Source of the DNA: Streptomyces sp. IMTB 2501
GTDB lineage: Bacteria > Actinomycetota > Actinomycetes > Streptomycetales > Streptomycetaceae
Direction of reading: 5' to 3'
DNA length: 64,000 bases
Assembly (NCBI RefSeq): GCF_001953885.1
Contig: NZ_MQUS01000007.1
Coordinates: 301,936 to 365,935, forward strand
The first letter of the stretch is position 1. Every line of letters starts with the position of its first letter. This document shows, piece after piece, positions 1 through 8,180 of this stretch. Made by a program: the position numbers and the translations under genes. The notes under the pieces were generated by a model that did no database searches, was not told the origin of the DNA, and saw only the letters and a program-made list of their open reading frames with translations.

Positions 1-2368
1 GCTCGGCGGCCCGGCTGATGGCGCTGATGGCGAAGCTCGCGCGGGCGTACACGCCCTGGTTGATGGCGATGACGTGCCGGGCCTCGATCAGCTGGTCGCC
101 GATGCGCTCCAGCGCCCCGTCGCGGTAGCGGTACTGGCCGCCGGGCAGGCCCTCGACTCGGCCCGGGTGCGCCTGGACGTACAGTTCGGTGGGGTCCTGG
201 CGGGGCCGGCCGTCGTTCGCGGTGATCTCGAAGGTGCCGAGGTAGTGGTCCTCCTCGGCGACGTCCAGGACGTCCTTGACCGGCGGGAAGTGGCCGAGCG
301 GGGCGATGGTCAGACCGTGGTCGGGCAGCACCTGTTCGAACACGCCCACCATGTGGCCGGTCTCGAATTCCAGCACTTCCTCGATATTGGTCCGGTAGAC
401 GGGTTCGATCGCCCGCCGTTTGCCGAGGAAGTGCACCAGCAGCCCGCCGTCGGGGCAGCGGCCGGTGCCGTCTCCGACGCGGACCAGGCCGTGGTCGACC
501 GGGTGGTAGTAGTACACGCCGGGCACGAGACTCGCGACGCCGCCGGACTCGACGTACAGCTGGGTGGCGTACAGGGCGCCCGGTGAGGCGTAGGAGTACT
601 TCGGCAGCAGCCGTTCCTCGCTGTGGAACTGGCCGAACCAGCGCAGGATCCGGCCCAGTTCGGCCGGGGTCAGCTCGCTCAGCGGCCGGGAGTGCGCCGG
701 GAGGGGGCGCGGTGCGAGCACGGCGAGGAGGTCCTCGCGGGTGACCGGGCCGCCGTCGTAGAAGCGGTACGTCTTGCGGGCGAAGGTCTCCCGGCGCTGC
801 TCGGGGGTCTCCGCACGGCCCGGCAGTGCGATGGCCGGGCGGCCCGCGAGTTCCGTCGGCTCGCGCAGGCCCGGGTTGGACAGCTGTGCCCTGACCTGGA
901 GTTTGGACGCCTTGGACTGGTGGTGGGCGCCGTGCGAGCCCTGGTCCATGACGGCTGCCGTACGGGGGTTCAGCTCGACGCACGCGACCAGCGCCGGATG
1001 GCCGGTGCGCACATCGTCGGTGACGATCGCGGCGGCGCGGCGCACCCAGGTGTGCTCCTCGATGCGCGAGGCCACCTCCTCCAGCTCCACGCGATAGCCG
1101 CGCAGCTTGACCTGGTTGTCGGCGCGGCCCGCGAACTGCAGGGTGCCGTCGGGGTTCCACAGGCACACGTCACCCGTGCGGTACAGGCGCCCGCCCGGCT
1201 CGAACGGCGAGGCGACGAAGCGTTCCAGGGTCTGCTCCGGGTGGCCGAGATAGCCGCGGGCCAGCTGGGCGCCGCCCAGATACAGCTCGCCGGCCACGCC
1301 GGTGGCGACCGGTGCCAGGTTCTCGTCCAGGACGTACGCGGAGATGTCGTCGACGGGCACGCCGATGGGTACGGTGCAGGAGGTGCCGCCGTCGACGGCC
1401 GCGGGGTCGACCTCGTGGAAGGTGGCGTTGACGGTGGCCTCGGTCGGCCCGTAGAGGTTGACCAGGGACGCGCCCGGCAGCTCGTGGAAGAAGTCGCGGG
1501 CCAGTTTGTGGGTGAGCGCCTCACCGCCGGAGAACACGCGTCGCAGTGAGGTGCAGGAGGCGAACCCCTCCGTGTCCAGGAGGGCCTGGAGCAGCGTCGG
1601 CACGCACTGCAGGTGGGTGACGCCGTGGGTGCGTACGGCCTCGACGACGGCCTGCGGGTCGCGGTGGACGCCCGGGGTGCCCATGACGACGCGGGTGCCG
1701 GCGGCCGGGGCGAGGATCTCCCACTGGGCGGCGTCGAAACTCATGGGCGTCTTCTGCAGGATGGTGACCTGCGGTCCGAGATAACCGCGGGAGGTCAGCC
1801 AGCGGATCTGGCTTTCGATGGCCCGGTTCTCGATCCCCACGCCCTTGGGCCGGCCGGTGCTGCCCGAGGTGTAGATGACGTACGCCAGATGGCCGGGCTG
1901 CCGTCCGGGTACGCAGACGCGGTCGCCCGGGCCCGGCGTCGCCTCCGCCGGTGTGAGCACCAGGACGTCCCTCGGCGCGAGGGCGGCCAGACGCTCGCGC
2001 AGGTGTTCCTGCGTCACGATGACGGGCGCTCCGGAGTCCTCGATCATGTAGCGCAGCCGGTCCTCGGGGTAGTCCGGGGACAGCGGCAGATAGGCGGCGC
2101 CCGCGCCGAGGATGCCCCACACCCCGGTCATCAGGTCCAGGGACGGCTCGGTGAACAGACCGACGCAGGTGTCGGGGCCGACGCCGAGCCGGGCGAGACG
2201 GGCACCGAGGTCCCGGCTCTGCCGGACGAGTTGACGGTAGCTGAGCCGTTGATCGCGGAAGGTGACCGCCGTGGCCTCCGGACGCAGCGCGGCCTGACGG
2301 GCCACCAGGCCGGGCAGGCACAGGCTCGTGAGGGGTGTGCCGGATATCAGTGCGCTCGCAGTCTTCAT
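1..2368 (-). CDS. indC: Indigoidine synthetase-type NRPS (adenylation plus oxidase domains), 3' part beyond left edge
   Basis: About 789 codons are present. The ATG at 2368 follows a GGGGA ribosome site, and translation stays open to the left edge. An adenylation domain spans residues ~15-500: A3 loop YTSGSTGRPKG at 166-176, then SFDAAQWEILAP, and FAGRADNQVKLRGYRVE near 416. From ~520 an FMN-dependent SagB-type oxidase domain follows (ARKTYRFYDGG, SEERLLPKYSYASPGALYA, ETGHMVGVFEQVLPDHG). The linker ALMDQG-like VMDQGSHGAHHQSKASKLQV and this A-Ox order match my memory of BpsA/IndC, which activate L-glutamine, oxidise it and dimerise the product to blue indigoidine. The expected PCP and thioesterase would lie left of the window. 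It is divergent from a broken FMN reductase. An A-Ox NRPS with another amino acid substrate is the main alternative. Confidence 0.9.
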   Translation of the reverse strand, partial: MKTASALISGTPLTSLCLPGLVARQAALRPEATAVTFRDQRLSYRQLVRQSRDLGARLARLGVGPDTCVGLFTEPSLDLMTGVWGILGAGAAYLPLSPDYPEDRLRYMIEDSGAPVIVTQEHLRERLAALAPRDVLVLTPAEATPGPGDRVCVPGRQPGHLAYVIYTSGSTGRPKGVGIENRAIESQIRWLTSRGYLGPQVTILQKTPMSFDAAQWEILAPAAGTRVVMGTPGVHRDPQAVVEAVRTHGVTHLQCVPTLLQALLDTEGFASCTSLRRVFSGGEALTHKLARDFFHELPGASLVNLYGPTEATVNATFHEVDPAAVDGGTSCTVPIGVPVDDISAYVLDENLAPVATGVAGELYLGGAQLARGYLGHPEQTLERFVASPFEPGGRLYRTGDVCLWNPDGTLQFAGRADNQVKLRGYRVELEEVASRIEEHTWVRRAAAIVTDDVRTGHPALVACVELNPRTAAVMDQGSHGAHHQSKASKLQVRAQLSNPGLREPTELAGRPAIALPGRAETPEQRRETFARKTYRFYDGGPVTREDLLAVLAPRPLPAHSRPLSELTPAELGRILRWFGQFHSEERLLPKYSYASPGALYATQLYVESGGVASLVPGVYYYHPVDHGLVRVGDGTGRCPDGGLLVHFLGKRRAIEPVYRTNIEEVLEFETGHMVGVFEQVLPDHGLTIAPLGHFPPVKDVLDVAEEDHYLGTFEITANDGRPRQDPTELYVQAHPGRVEGLPGGQYRYRDGALERIGDQLIEARHVIAINQGVYARASFAISAISRAAE

Positions 2369-2593
2369 CGCATCGTCCCCGCGTGGTTGTGGTCGATGGG
2401 TGGCGACGGCCGGCGTGCGACGGGGGCTTCTGAAGACGTCCCGAGCCGGTACGGGCCCGGCACGGGACGTTCGCGGGAGGTGTTCGGGAATGGCGGTCGA
2501 CAGGATCGGGCCCCGTCGCAACGGACCCGCTCGCCCGCGCATGCGAGGAGCGGGAACCGCGAAACCCGTGACACCTGTGAAGGGCCAGCCACC

Positions 2594-3112
2594 GTGACAA
2601 AGATTGTCCTCGTCCCCGGAAACATCCGTCGGGACTCGCTCAACGCCTCCGTTCTTGCCACCGTGCGCCGGCTGCTGGCCGAGCGGGCGGACGGGGACGA
2701 GTACGAAATCGACACCCTGTCGGTGGGGCGACTCCCACTGTACGACCGGGACGTCGAACGGGCATGTGGAACCTACGCGGTGCACGCCGGCCAGGGAACT
2801 GGTACGGGACGCGGACGCACTCCTCGTCAGCACACCCTCGTACGACGGCGAGATGCCGGGCGTCCGCAGGAACGCCCTGGACCGGCTCTCGCGTCCGGCG
2901 AGAGACCTGCCCGGAGCGCACGGCGCGGGGGCAGCCGTACCGACCGACCCGCTGCGGTGCCCAAGTCGTGGACCATGGGCCGGTCGCGGTCGGCAGCGTC
3001 GCCCATCTGCGCACCGAGAGCGGCGACTTCACCGATCCGATGGCGCCCTGGGCCGGCTGGAGGCCTGGACGGCGGGGAGTGGGCGGAGACGTACTGCCAC
3101 CACCGTCGAGTT
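2594..3112 (+). pseudogene. NADPH-dependent FMN reductase (SsuE/ChrR type), multiply frameshifted
   Basis: The GTG at 2594 opens a flavodoxin-like reductase: TKIVLVPGNIRRDSLNASVL, then VGRLPLYDRDVERA. Near 2790 the reading shifts to another frame (ARELVRDADALLVSTPSYDG, EMPGVRRNALDRLSRP), and near 2965 to a third (AQVVDHGPVAVGSVAHLRTE, SGDFTDP). Together these follow the family order: phosphate-binding N-terminus, DALLVSTPSYNGEMPG flavin loop, C-terminal sheet. At least two indels and some lost residues break it. It sits divergently from an FMN-dependent NRPS, so an old link to flavin supply is possible, but that is inference. Confidence 0.75.
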
Positions 3113-3293
3113 GACGGCTGCCGATACGGTTGTCATGGCGCACGGACGGCTCTGCTCCGCCGCAGGCGATCCGTTCGGCGCCGTGAACCCCTGCGGGACC
3201 ACCGGCTCCGTTGATGACGGGTGTGGTCGTTGCCACCACCCCCGTGGGCGGCAAGGACCACACCTCGATCACCGAAAGGTGAAACTATCCCCT

Positions 3294-3321
3294 TTTAGTG
3301 ATCTGATCAAGTGGCTAGAGT
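3294..3321 (+). promoter_or_regulatory. Probable promoter with internal palindrome for the XRE gene
   Basis: A TTTAGT box (3294-3299) and a TAGAGT box (3316-3321) are separated by 16 bp in a locally AT-rich patch 33 bp before the ATG. Between them lies TGATCTGATCA (3299-3309), a 5+1+5 inverted repeat placed where an autorepressor would bind. The boxes and the repeat are seen; autoregulation is inferred. Confidence 0.4.
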
Positions 3322-3353
3322 GGCCTCGCCCGCCAATCTGATGGAGAACCTGC

Positions 3354-4211
3354 ATGCCCGAGCGCACCTTCGACGGCCGTGAACTGCGCAACCGCCGCGT
3401 GCTCCTGCGCCAGTCCCAGTCCGGGTTGGGTGCGGTCCTGGGTGTGGGGACCAACGCCGTGTCACGCTGGGAGACCGGTCAGGCCACTCCCCCGCCCGAA
3501 CGGCTTCCCGGCATCGCCGCAGCACTCGACGTGGCCCTCGATGACCTGTTTCCGCGCCTGGAGCCGCCCAACCTCGCCGACCTGCGATGCGACGCGGGCA
3601 TGACACAGGCCGACACCGTCGCGGTCACGAAGACCCGGTCGCCGATGTCGGTCCGCGCTGCCGAGCGTGGCAAGCGGCCGCTGCCGGACACGTTTCACGA
3701 GGCGCTCGCCGCCGCGTACGGCGTCACCGTGCCGGAGCTGCTCGCTGCCCAGAAGCGCAGCTTTGGTCACATCGTGCCCGTGCGAGCCCCCACGCGGGCG
3801 TCGGCGGCCTCGGTGGCGCACAAGCTCGCACACCTGCGGGACGACGTTTTCCAGGGCGCGCTGCCGTCGGATGCCGAGATCGCCGCCGAGGGGAACCGTA
3901 AAGCCGTTGAGCCCGTGCTCACGGAGGCACTGGTCGAGGCCCTGCGGCTGGGGACGTACGCCGGTCCCTCGGACGAGATCCTTAACGCCTTGGCGCTGGC
4001 CCTTGATGTGCCGTCCGTGTTCTTTCACAGCCCGGATCCGCAGATCGAACAACTGGTGGTGTCGACGCGCGCCGTCCGGAACAGTTTCACGGTGGAGGCG
4101 GCGCGCGGTGGCGAGCACGAGATTCCCGCCGCCGCGCGGGCCGAACTTCTGGACTTCATCAGCAGCACGATGGCCGAGATCCTCGGCCCTGACTCCGGCC
4201 TGTCCGAGTAG
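3354..4211 (+). CDS. XRE-family regulator with two helix-turn-helix domains
   Basis: This 285-aa protein starts at an ATG 5 nt after GGAGAA. Residues ~8-62 are a classic Cro/CI helix-turn-helix (LRNRRVLLRQSQSGLGAVLG, then VSRWETGQATPPPERL). Residues ~75-125 form a second, more degenerate HTH (DLRCDAGMTQADTVAV, VRAAERGKRPLP). The remaining ~150 residues include a further HTH-like stretch (LRLGTYAGPSDEILNALALA). No membrane segment is visible. It is probably a DNA-binding regulator. The next cassette, ImmA-like protein plus MAB_1171c membrane protein, is often found near XRE regulators in actinobacteria, so it may control that cassette; this is inference. Confidence 0.85.
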   Translation: MPERTFDGRELRNRRVLLRQSQSGLGAVLGVGTNAVSRWETGQATPPPERLPGIAAALDVALDDLFPRLEPPNLADLRCDAGMTQADTVAVTKTRSPMSVRAAERGKRPLPDTFHEALAAAYGVTVPELLAAQKRSFGHIVPVRAPTRASAASVAHKLAHLRDDVFQGALPSDAEIAAEGNRKAVEPVLTEALVEALRLGTYAGPSDEILNALALALDVPSVFFHSPDPQIEQLVVSTRAVRNSFTVEAARGGEHEIPAAARAELLDFISSTMAEILGPDSGLSE

Positions 4212-4239
4212 GCTCCGCCGCCCGGCCTCCTGCTCTCGG

Positions 4240-4692
4240 CTAGCGCACGAACTCGCGGTACGTGGTGCTTCCCTCCGCGAGACACGCCAGCGCCGCCTCC
4301 CAGAGGGGCCGCACGGCAGGCGGGATCTCGTCCGGCCCGATCTCGTCCGGTGCGCTGAACCGGTAGTCGGTCAGCTCGCTCTCCTGCAAGACGATCGAGG
4401 CCCTCTGCTCCTCGCTGAGGACTCCGCCGTCGAAGACGAAGTAGATGTGGCTGCCGGCCGGCGTCCGGACAAAAGCGCTCACCAGGAGCTGCCCGATCGC
4501 CTGCTCGATGCCGAGCTCCTCCAGCAGCTCACGGCGCGCCGCCTGGGCGGGCGTCTCGCCCTCGTCCACACCGCCGCCCGGAAGGTTCCAGCCTGGCTTG
4601 TAGCCGGGCTTGACGATCAGGATCCGGCCCTCGCTGTCTCGCAGGACTGCCGCGGCGGACATCGTGGGACGGGCAGGGTTGGGGGAAGTCAT
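4240..4692 (-). CDS. NUDIX hydrolase
   Basis: This 150-aa protein carries a complete Nudix box at residues ~40-62, GGVDEGETPAQAARRELLEE followed by LGI, which fits GX5EX7REUXEEXGU. The fold preceding it (LRDSEGRILIVKPGYKPGWN) is standard for MutT-like pyrophosphohydrolases acting on nucleoside-diphosphate compounds; the substrate cannot be told. I chose the ATG at 4692 because GAGG lies 8 nt upstream. A TTG at 4728 would add 12 residues and overlap the upstream gene's terminal TGA, allowing coupling. It is the last gene of a minus-strand trio. Confidence 0.9.
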   Translation of the reverse strand: MTSPNPARPTMSAAAVLRDSEGRILIVKPGYKPGWNLPGGGVDEGETPAQAARRELLEELGIEQAIGQLLVSAFVRTPAGSHIYFVFDGGVLSEEQRASIVLQESELTDYRFSAPDEIGPDEIPPAVRPLWEAALACLAEGSTTYREFVR

Positions 4693-4724
4693 GTGCAAAC
4701 CTCGGAGTTCTCGGTATGGGTTGC

Positions 4725-6011
4725 TCAACTGCGGCCGGTGGGCTGGCAGATGAGGAGATTCTGGGCGTCGGCAGCAGTGGTGAGCCGGTAGGCGGATGCC
4801 AGGTTCCTCAGGTGGGTGACCTCCTCTTGCGGGGTGGCCCCAGGGTCGAAGGGATACGGCGCGCCCGTGCCCGTCGACCCGTGCACGGGCTCATCGACGC
4901 TGGACAGCGCGGCGCGGATCCAGAGCGCTTCGGCCTACACCGCGGTGGCATGGTTCGGCCTGAGGTCGTCCTCGGCACGCTCCAAGGCGCGCTCGGCAAG
5001 GTCGTAAGGCGCGTGACGTCTCAGCAGGAAGACCACGTCGCGGATGTCCATGGCGAACCGGTCCAGGCGGGCCGGCAGCGACGGGTCGGGGCTGAAGAGC
5101 AGGTCTCGGGCAGCGTCGAGGCGTGCCGCCTTCGCTGTGATGCGGGTGAAAAGAGTGCTGGGGCGGTGCCGGACGGCGTCCGGGAAACGCAGTGCGAGCT
5201 GCCGCCAGAGAGGAGAGAGATCGACGAGGCTGCGCAGGGCGTGATACCGCTCGCGGGCGGCGTGCGTCGCCGGAGCGATGGCACCGAGGCCCCAGAGCAG
5301 AAAGCACAGGTACAGAAGGGTGTCGGTCACCATCTCCTGGGTCTGTTCCGTGCCGTCCGAAACCCGGGAAAGGGTGACCACCAGGAGGAAGGCTATGCGG
5401 AGCACCGAGTAGACCGTCGTGATCACCATGGCGGTCGACATCATGCGCAGGCCGTTGCGCAGGGAACGGAACGGTGCCTCCTTGACGGCACCTCCCCACT
5501 GGACCGCACACACCACGGCCGCGACGCCGGCGTACAGATAGAACAGACCCATGTACACGGCGAGGGCCGCCTCGCCGCGATACCGCTCGATGAAGTAGGG
5601 GGTGGAAGTGTCGGGCTTGCCCAGCAGAAAGAAGAAGATGACCGCCATCACCAGCACGGTGACCACCGAAGCCCGGGTGGCCACGCGGTGGACGAGGGCG
5701 GACAGCCGGACGGCACGGGACCGCTCGCCGTCCGGCCCGGCAGTGCGGTAGACCGCTGTGACGTAGCGGAGGATGACACAGATGCCGATGATGGACAGTA
5801 CGTGCTTCACGAAGTAGGCCAGGTCGGGCAGACCGAGGCTGTCCAGCACGGCGAATCCCGCGGTTGTACGGCTCAGCCATGCGGCGGCGAAGGCCACGAA
5901 GGCCCCCCACAACGACCGGTCTCGCCTATGGCCCCTGACGGCCGACTTGGCTCTCAGGCCGCCTTGTATGAGGAGCAGGCCCGCGATGAGGTAGGCCAGG
6001 AGGTCGGACAT
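4725..6011 (-). pseudogene. MAB_1171c-family (DUF6545) membrane protein interrupted by an in-frame amber codon
   Basis: The ATG at 6011 follows AAGGAGA. Residues 1-~245 form about seven membrane segments (LLAYLIAGLLLIQGG, VLVMAVIFFFLLG, LYLCFLLWGLGAIAP). A soluble helical C-terminal half follows (SLVDLSPLWRQLALRFP). A TAG at 4937-4935 ends the frame after 358 codons, but the same frame then continues for 69 sense codons (AEALWIRAALSSVDEPVHGS, TPQEEVTHLRNLASAYRLTT) to a TGA at 4727-4725, just before the NUDIX gene. The continuation is plausible DUF6545 C-terminus, so this looks like a one-base nonsense mutation. The shorter protein ending at 4935 could still be made. The family is usually called a putative transporter; its role is unknown. 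Confidence 0.8.
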
Positions 6012-6019
6012 GTTCTCCT

Positions 6020-6661
6020 TCAAGTCTTGGGTCTGCCGTAGGTGAAGTCCTGGGCGAGGCTTCGCGTGGTCGGGTCGTCGATGGCGTGCTGGGTCTGCGC
6101 CATCCGGTTGATGAGCGCGGCCGCGTCCTCTGCACGCTGTTCGACCCGGGTCTCGTATCGCCGACGCGCGGAGGCCCGCCCCTCGGCCACCAGTTGCTCG
6201 GCACGCTCCGCCGAGAAGTCCGCCAGCAACTCGTCGGTGCCGATGACACCGGTGGAGTCCTCGGCCCACAAGTGGACCAGCTCGTGCAGCTTGACCTGCC
6301 TCTCGTGCCACGGGGAACCGCTGTTGACGTGGAAGATCAGGTCGAGGGGCCGGGTGTCGTGCCGGACGTACAGGCCGCAGATACCGGTGACGCCGGCAAT
6401 GCGGTCCGGCAGAGGTTTCATGACGATCCGCCGGCCTCGGGCCTGTTCCATGTTCCGGACCAGTTGGTCCAGGTCGAAAGGCTCCGGCAGCGGCATCGAA
6501 GAGACGATCAGCTGTGTCTCGCGACGGAGCGCACGCCGTGATCGCCAGACCCGAGCGGGAGCCAGGGAAGCGAACGGAGCATCGCGGGTGGGCTCTTCCC
6601 CCTGACCCGTTTCCTGCTTACCCGTTTCCTGTCTTCGTCGACCACGCCCGATCATCCACAC
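6020..6661 (-). CDS. ImmA/IrrE-like putative metalloprotease (HExxH)
   Basis: This protein of up to 213 aa has the zinc-protease motif HELVH at residues ~126-130. N-terminal to it lie PFDLDQLVRNMEQARGRRIV and LDLIFHVNSG, the usual layout of the small ImmA-like proteins annotated in Streptomyces as toxin or regulator components. The start is uncertain: GTG 6661 or ATG 6655 keep the family-like LRRETQLIV region, while ATG 6496 would remove it. The N-terminus holds a short repeat, QETGKQETG, from two ACCCGTTTCCTG copies. The gene ends 8 nt before the MAB_1171c gene, so the two are surely co-transcribed. The family cleaves or regulates XRE-type repressors in known cases; here that is inference. 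Confidence 0.75.
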   Translation of the reverse strand: MWMIGRGRRRQETGKQETGQGEEPTRDAPFASLAPARVWRSRRALRRETQLIVSSMPLPEPFDLDQLVRNMEQARGRRIVMKPLPDRIAGVTGICGLYVRHDTRPLDLIFHVNSGSPWHERQVKLHELVHLWAEDSTGVIGTDELLADFSAERAEQLVAEGRASARRRYETRVEQRAEDAAALINRMAQTQHAIDDPTTRSLAQDFTYGRPKT

Positions 6662-7053
6662 GCAGGTTCTGCTCTCACGCCGCGGTGGCTGCGGTTGCTG
6701 TGGGCGACGCCCGGACGTCCAACGTCTCTACGCCGTTCGGTCACAGCGCCCCGCAGCTCCATCCCCAAGGTCTCGTACCAATATTTCGCCCCGGTTTACC
6801 GGAATTCACCCTGTGTGGAGCGAGTGTCTACGTAGAGCCACAGGCGCAGCTGCTTCCGCAGCCCGGATCTTGCATTGCGCCAGCCGTACATGTCAACGTC
6901 CGCACTCGGGGCAGAACTCGATCGCTTCACTGCCTCACGCGTGCGTACCCCGATCCCCATGGCGCCCGCCCGGTCCGCCCGGTTCCGTGCGACGGACCTG
7001 TCCTGCGGCCGCGTAGAGCAGACGACGGATTCACCCAAGGAGGGGACTGCACA
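6662..7053. other. Divergent intergenic region, no gene
   Basis: I see no credible coding sequence in these 392 bases. They separate the minus-strand ImmA cassette from the plus-strand transglycosylase and must hold both promoters. An AT-richer core at ~6768-6840 contains two short palindromes: CCGGTTTACCGG (6791-6802) and TCTACGTAGA (6827-6836). Confidence 0.5.
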
Positions 7054-8127
7054 GTGACAGCACGTGCGCTCAAGGGGGCAGTCAGGGGCGCCAGAGGTAC
7101 GGCGATCGCGGCGGCGGCGATGGCCGTGCTGACCGCGTCGCAGGCACCCGGAGCGGTCTCGGCCGAGGCCGCGGAGCATGCGCGGAAGGCGGCACCCGCC
7201 GAGCACGGCCCCAGCGTCTCCGGCGACACCCCGTACCGCACCGGCCTTCCCCCGCTGCGGACGCAGAAAAGTGGCTCGGCACAGGGAGTGACGGGCGGTG
7301 GAGCCCTGCCCGCCACCGTGTTCACCGCGTACCGGCGTGCCGAGGAGGAGCTGGCGCGCAGCGCGCCCGGCTGCCGGCTGCGCTGGCAGCTGCTGGCCGC
7401 CATCGGCCAGGTGGAGTCCGGGCAGGCATGGGGCGGCCGGGTCACCCCGGACGGTACGACCGTGACGCCCATCCTCGGCCCGCGGCTGACCGGCGGCGCC
7501 TTCGCCGTCGTGACGGACACCGACGGCGGCGCGTACGACGGGGACACGGTGTACGACCGCGCGGTCGGCCCGATGCAGTTCATCCCGTCCACCTGGGCCC
7601 GCTGGGGCGCGGACGGCAACGGCGACGGGCGGAAGGACCCGAACAACGTCTACGACGCGGCGCTCGCCGCCGGCCGCTACCTGTGCGCGGGCGGCCGGGA
7701 CCTGTCGAACCCCGCCGACCTGGACCGGGCGATCCTGGGCTACAACCAGTCGGACGCCTATCTGCGCACCGTCAAGGCCTGGTACGCGTACTACCTGGCC
7801 GGACACCGCGTGGTGCCGGACGCCTCCGCCGGATCCCGGTCGGACCGGCCGAAGCCGTCCCGCCCGAAGAGGCCGAAGCCCTCGCACGACCGGAAGCCGG
7901 TCCCTGGTCCCTCACCCGCGCCCTCGACGCCGCCCGCCTCACCCTCCCCCGGCCCGTCCCATACGGCCGGCGTGCCGAAGGCGTCCGGGACGCCGCTGGT
8001 CCCCGTCTCCGAGCCGACCCTCACACTGCCCGGCGGTGTGCTGCCCGACGCAGGGCAGCTGACCACGGGCAACAGCTGGAACACGATGAGCGTCTCCCCC
8101 TCCACAACCGCGACTACCCGGCGGTAA
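7054..8127 (+). CDS. Secreted lytic transglycosylase with proline-rich tail
   Basis: The GTG at 7054 has an excellent AAGGAGGGG site 8 nt upstream. The 357-aa product starts with a signal peptide (AIAAAAMAVLTASQAPGAVS). An SLT/MltB-like catalytic domain spans ~85-255: WQLLAAIGQVESG with probable catalytic Glu121, VGPMQFIPSTWARWG, DGNGDGRKDPNNVYDAALAA and ILGYNQSDAYLRTV. It should cleave the glycan strands of peptidoglycan outside the membrane. The last ~100 residues are a Pro/Ser/Lys-rich low-complexity wall-spanning tail. The sigma-factor gene starts 53 bp downstream and ends in a similar Pro/Ser-rich tail, so the two probably form an operon. Confidence 0.9.
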   Translation: MTARALKGAVRGARGTAIAAAAMAVLTASQAPGAVSAEAAEHARKAAPAEHGPSVSGDTPYRTGLPPLRTQKSGSAQGVTGGGALPATVFTAYRRAEEELARSAPGCRLRWQLLAAIGQVESGQAWGGRVTPDGTTVTPILGPRLTGGAFAVVTDTDGGAYDGDTVYDRAVGPMQFIPSTWARWGADGNGDGRKDPNNVYDAALAAGRYLCAGGRDLSNPADLDRAILGYNQSDAYLRTVKAWYAYYLAGHRVVPDASAGSRSDRPKPSRPKRPKPSHDRKPVPGPSPAPSTPPASPSPGPSHTAGVPKASGTPLVPVSEPTLTLPGGVLPDAGQLTTGNSWNTMSVSPSTTATTRR

Positions 8128-8180
8128 TGTCGCCACCCGCCGGAAGCACAGGACCGGCGGGTGAGTGCGAAGGGGCTCTC

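Noticed and set aside
1613..3214. Plus-strand open frame across the NRPS 5' end
   Set aside because: Antisense to the NRPS for most of its length; only its 3' part is meaningful, and that is the FMN reductase relic.
4935..4937. Amber codon as programmed recoding
   Set aside because: No pyrrolysine or readthrough context is visible, and nonsense mutation is simpler in a region rich in pseudogenes.
6662..7053. Possible c-di-AMP (ydaO) riboswitch before the lytic transglycosylase
   Set aside because: Such riboswitches precede some Streptomyces wall hydrolases, but I could not match the conserved ydaO core here, only unrelated short palindromes.
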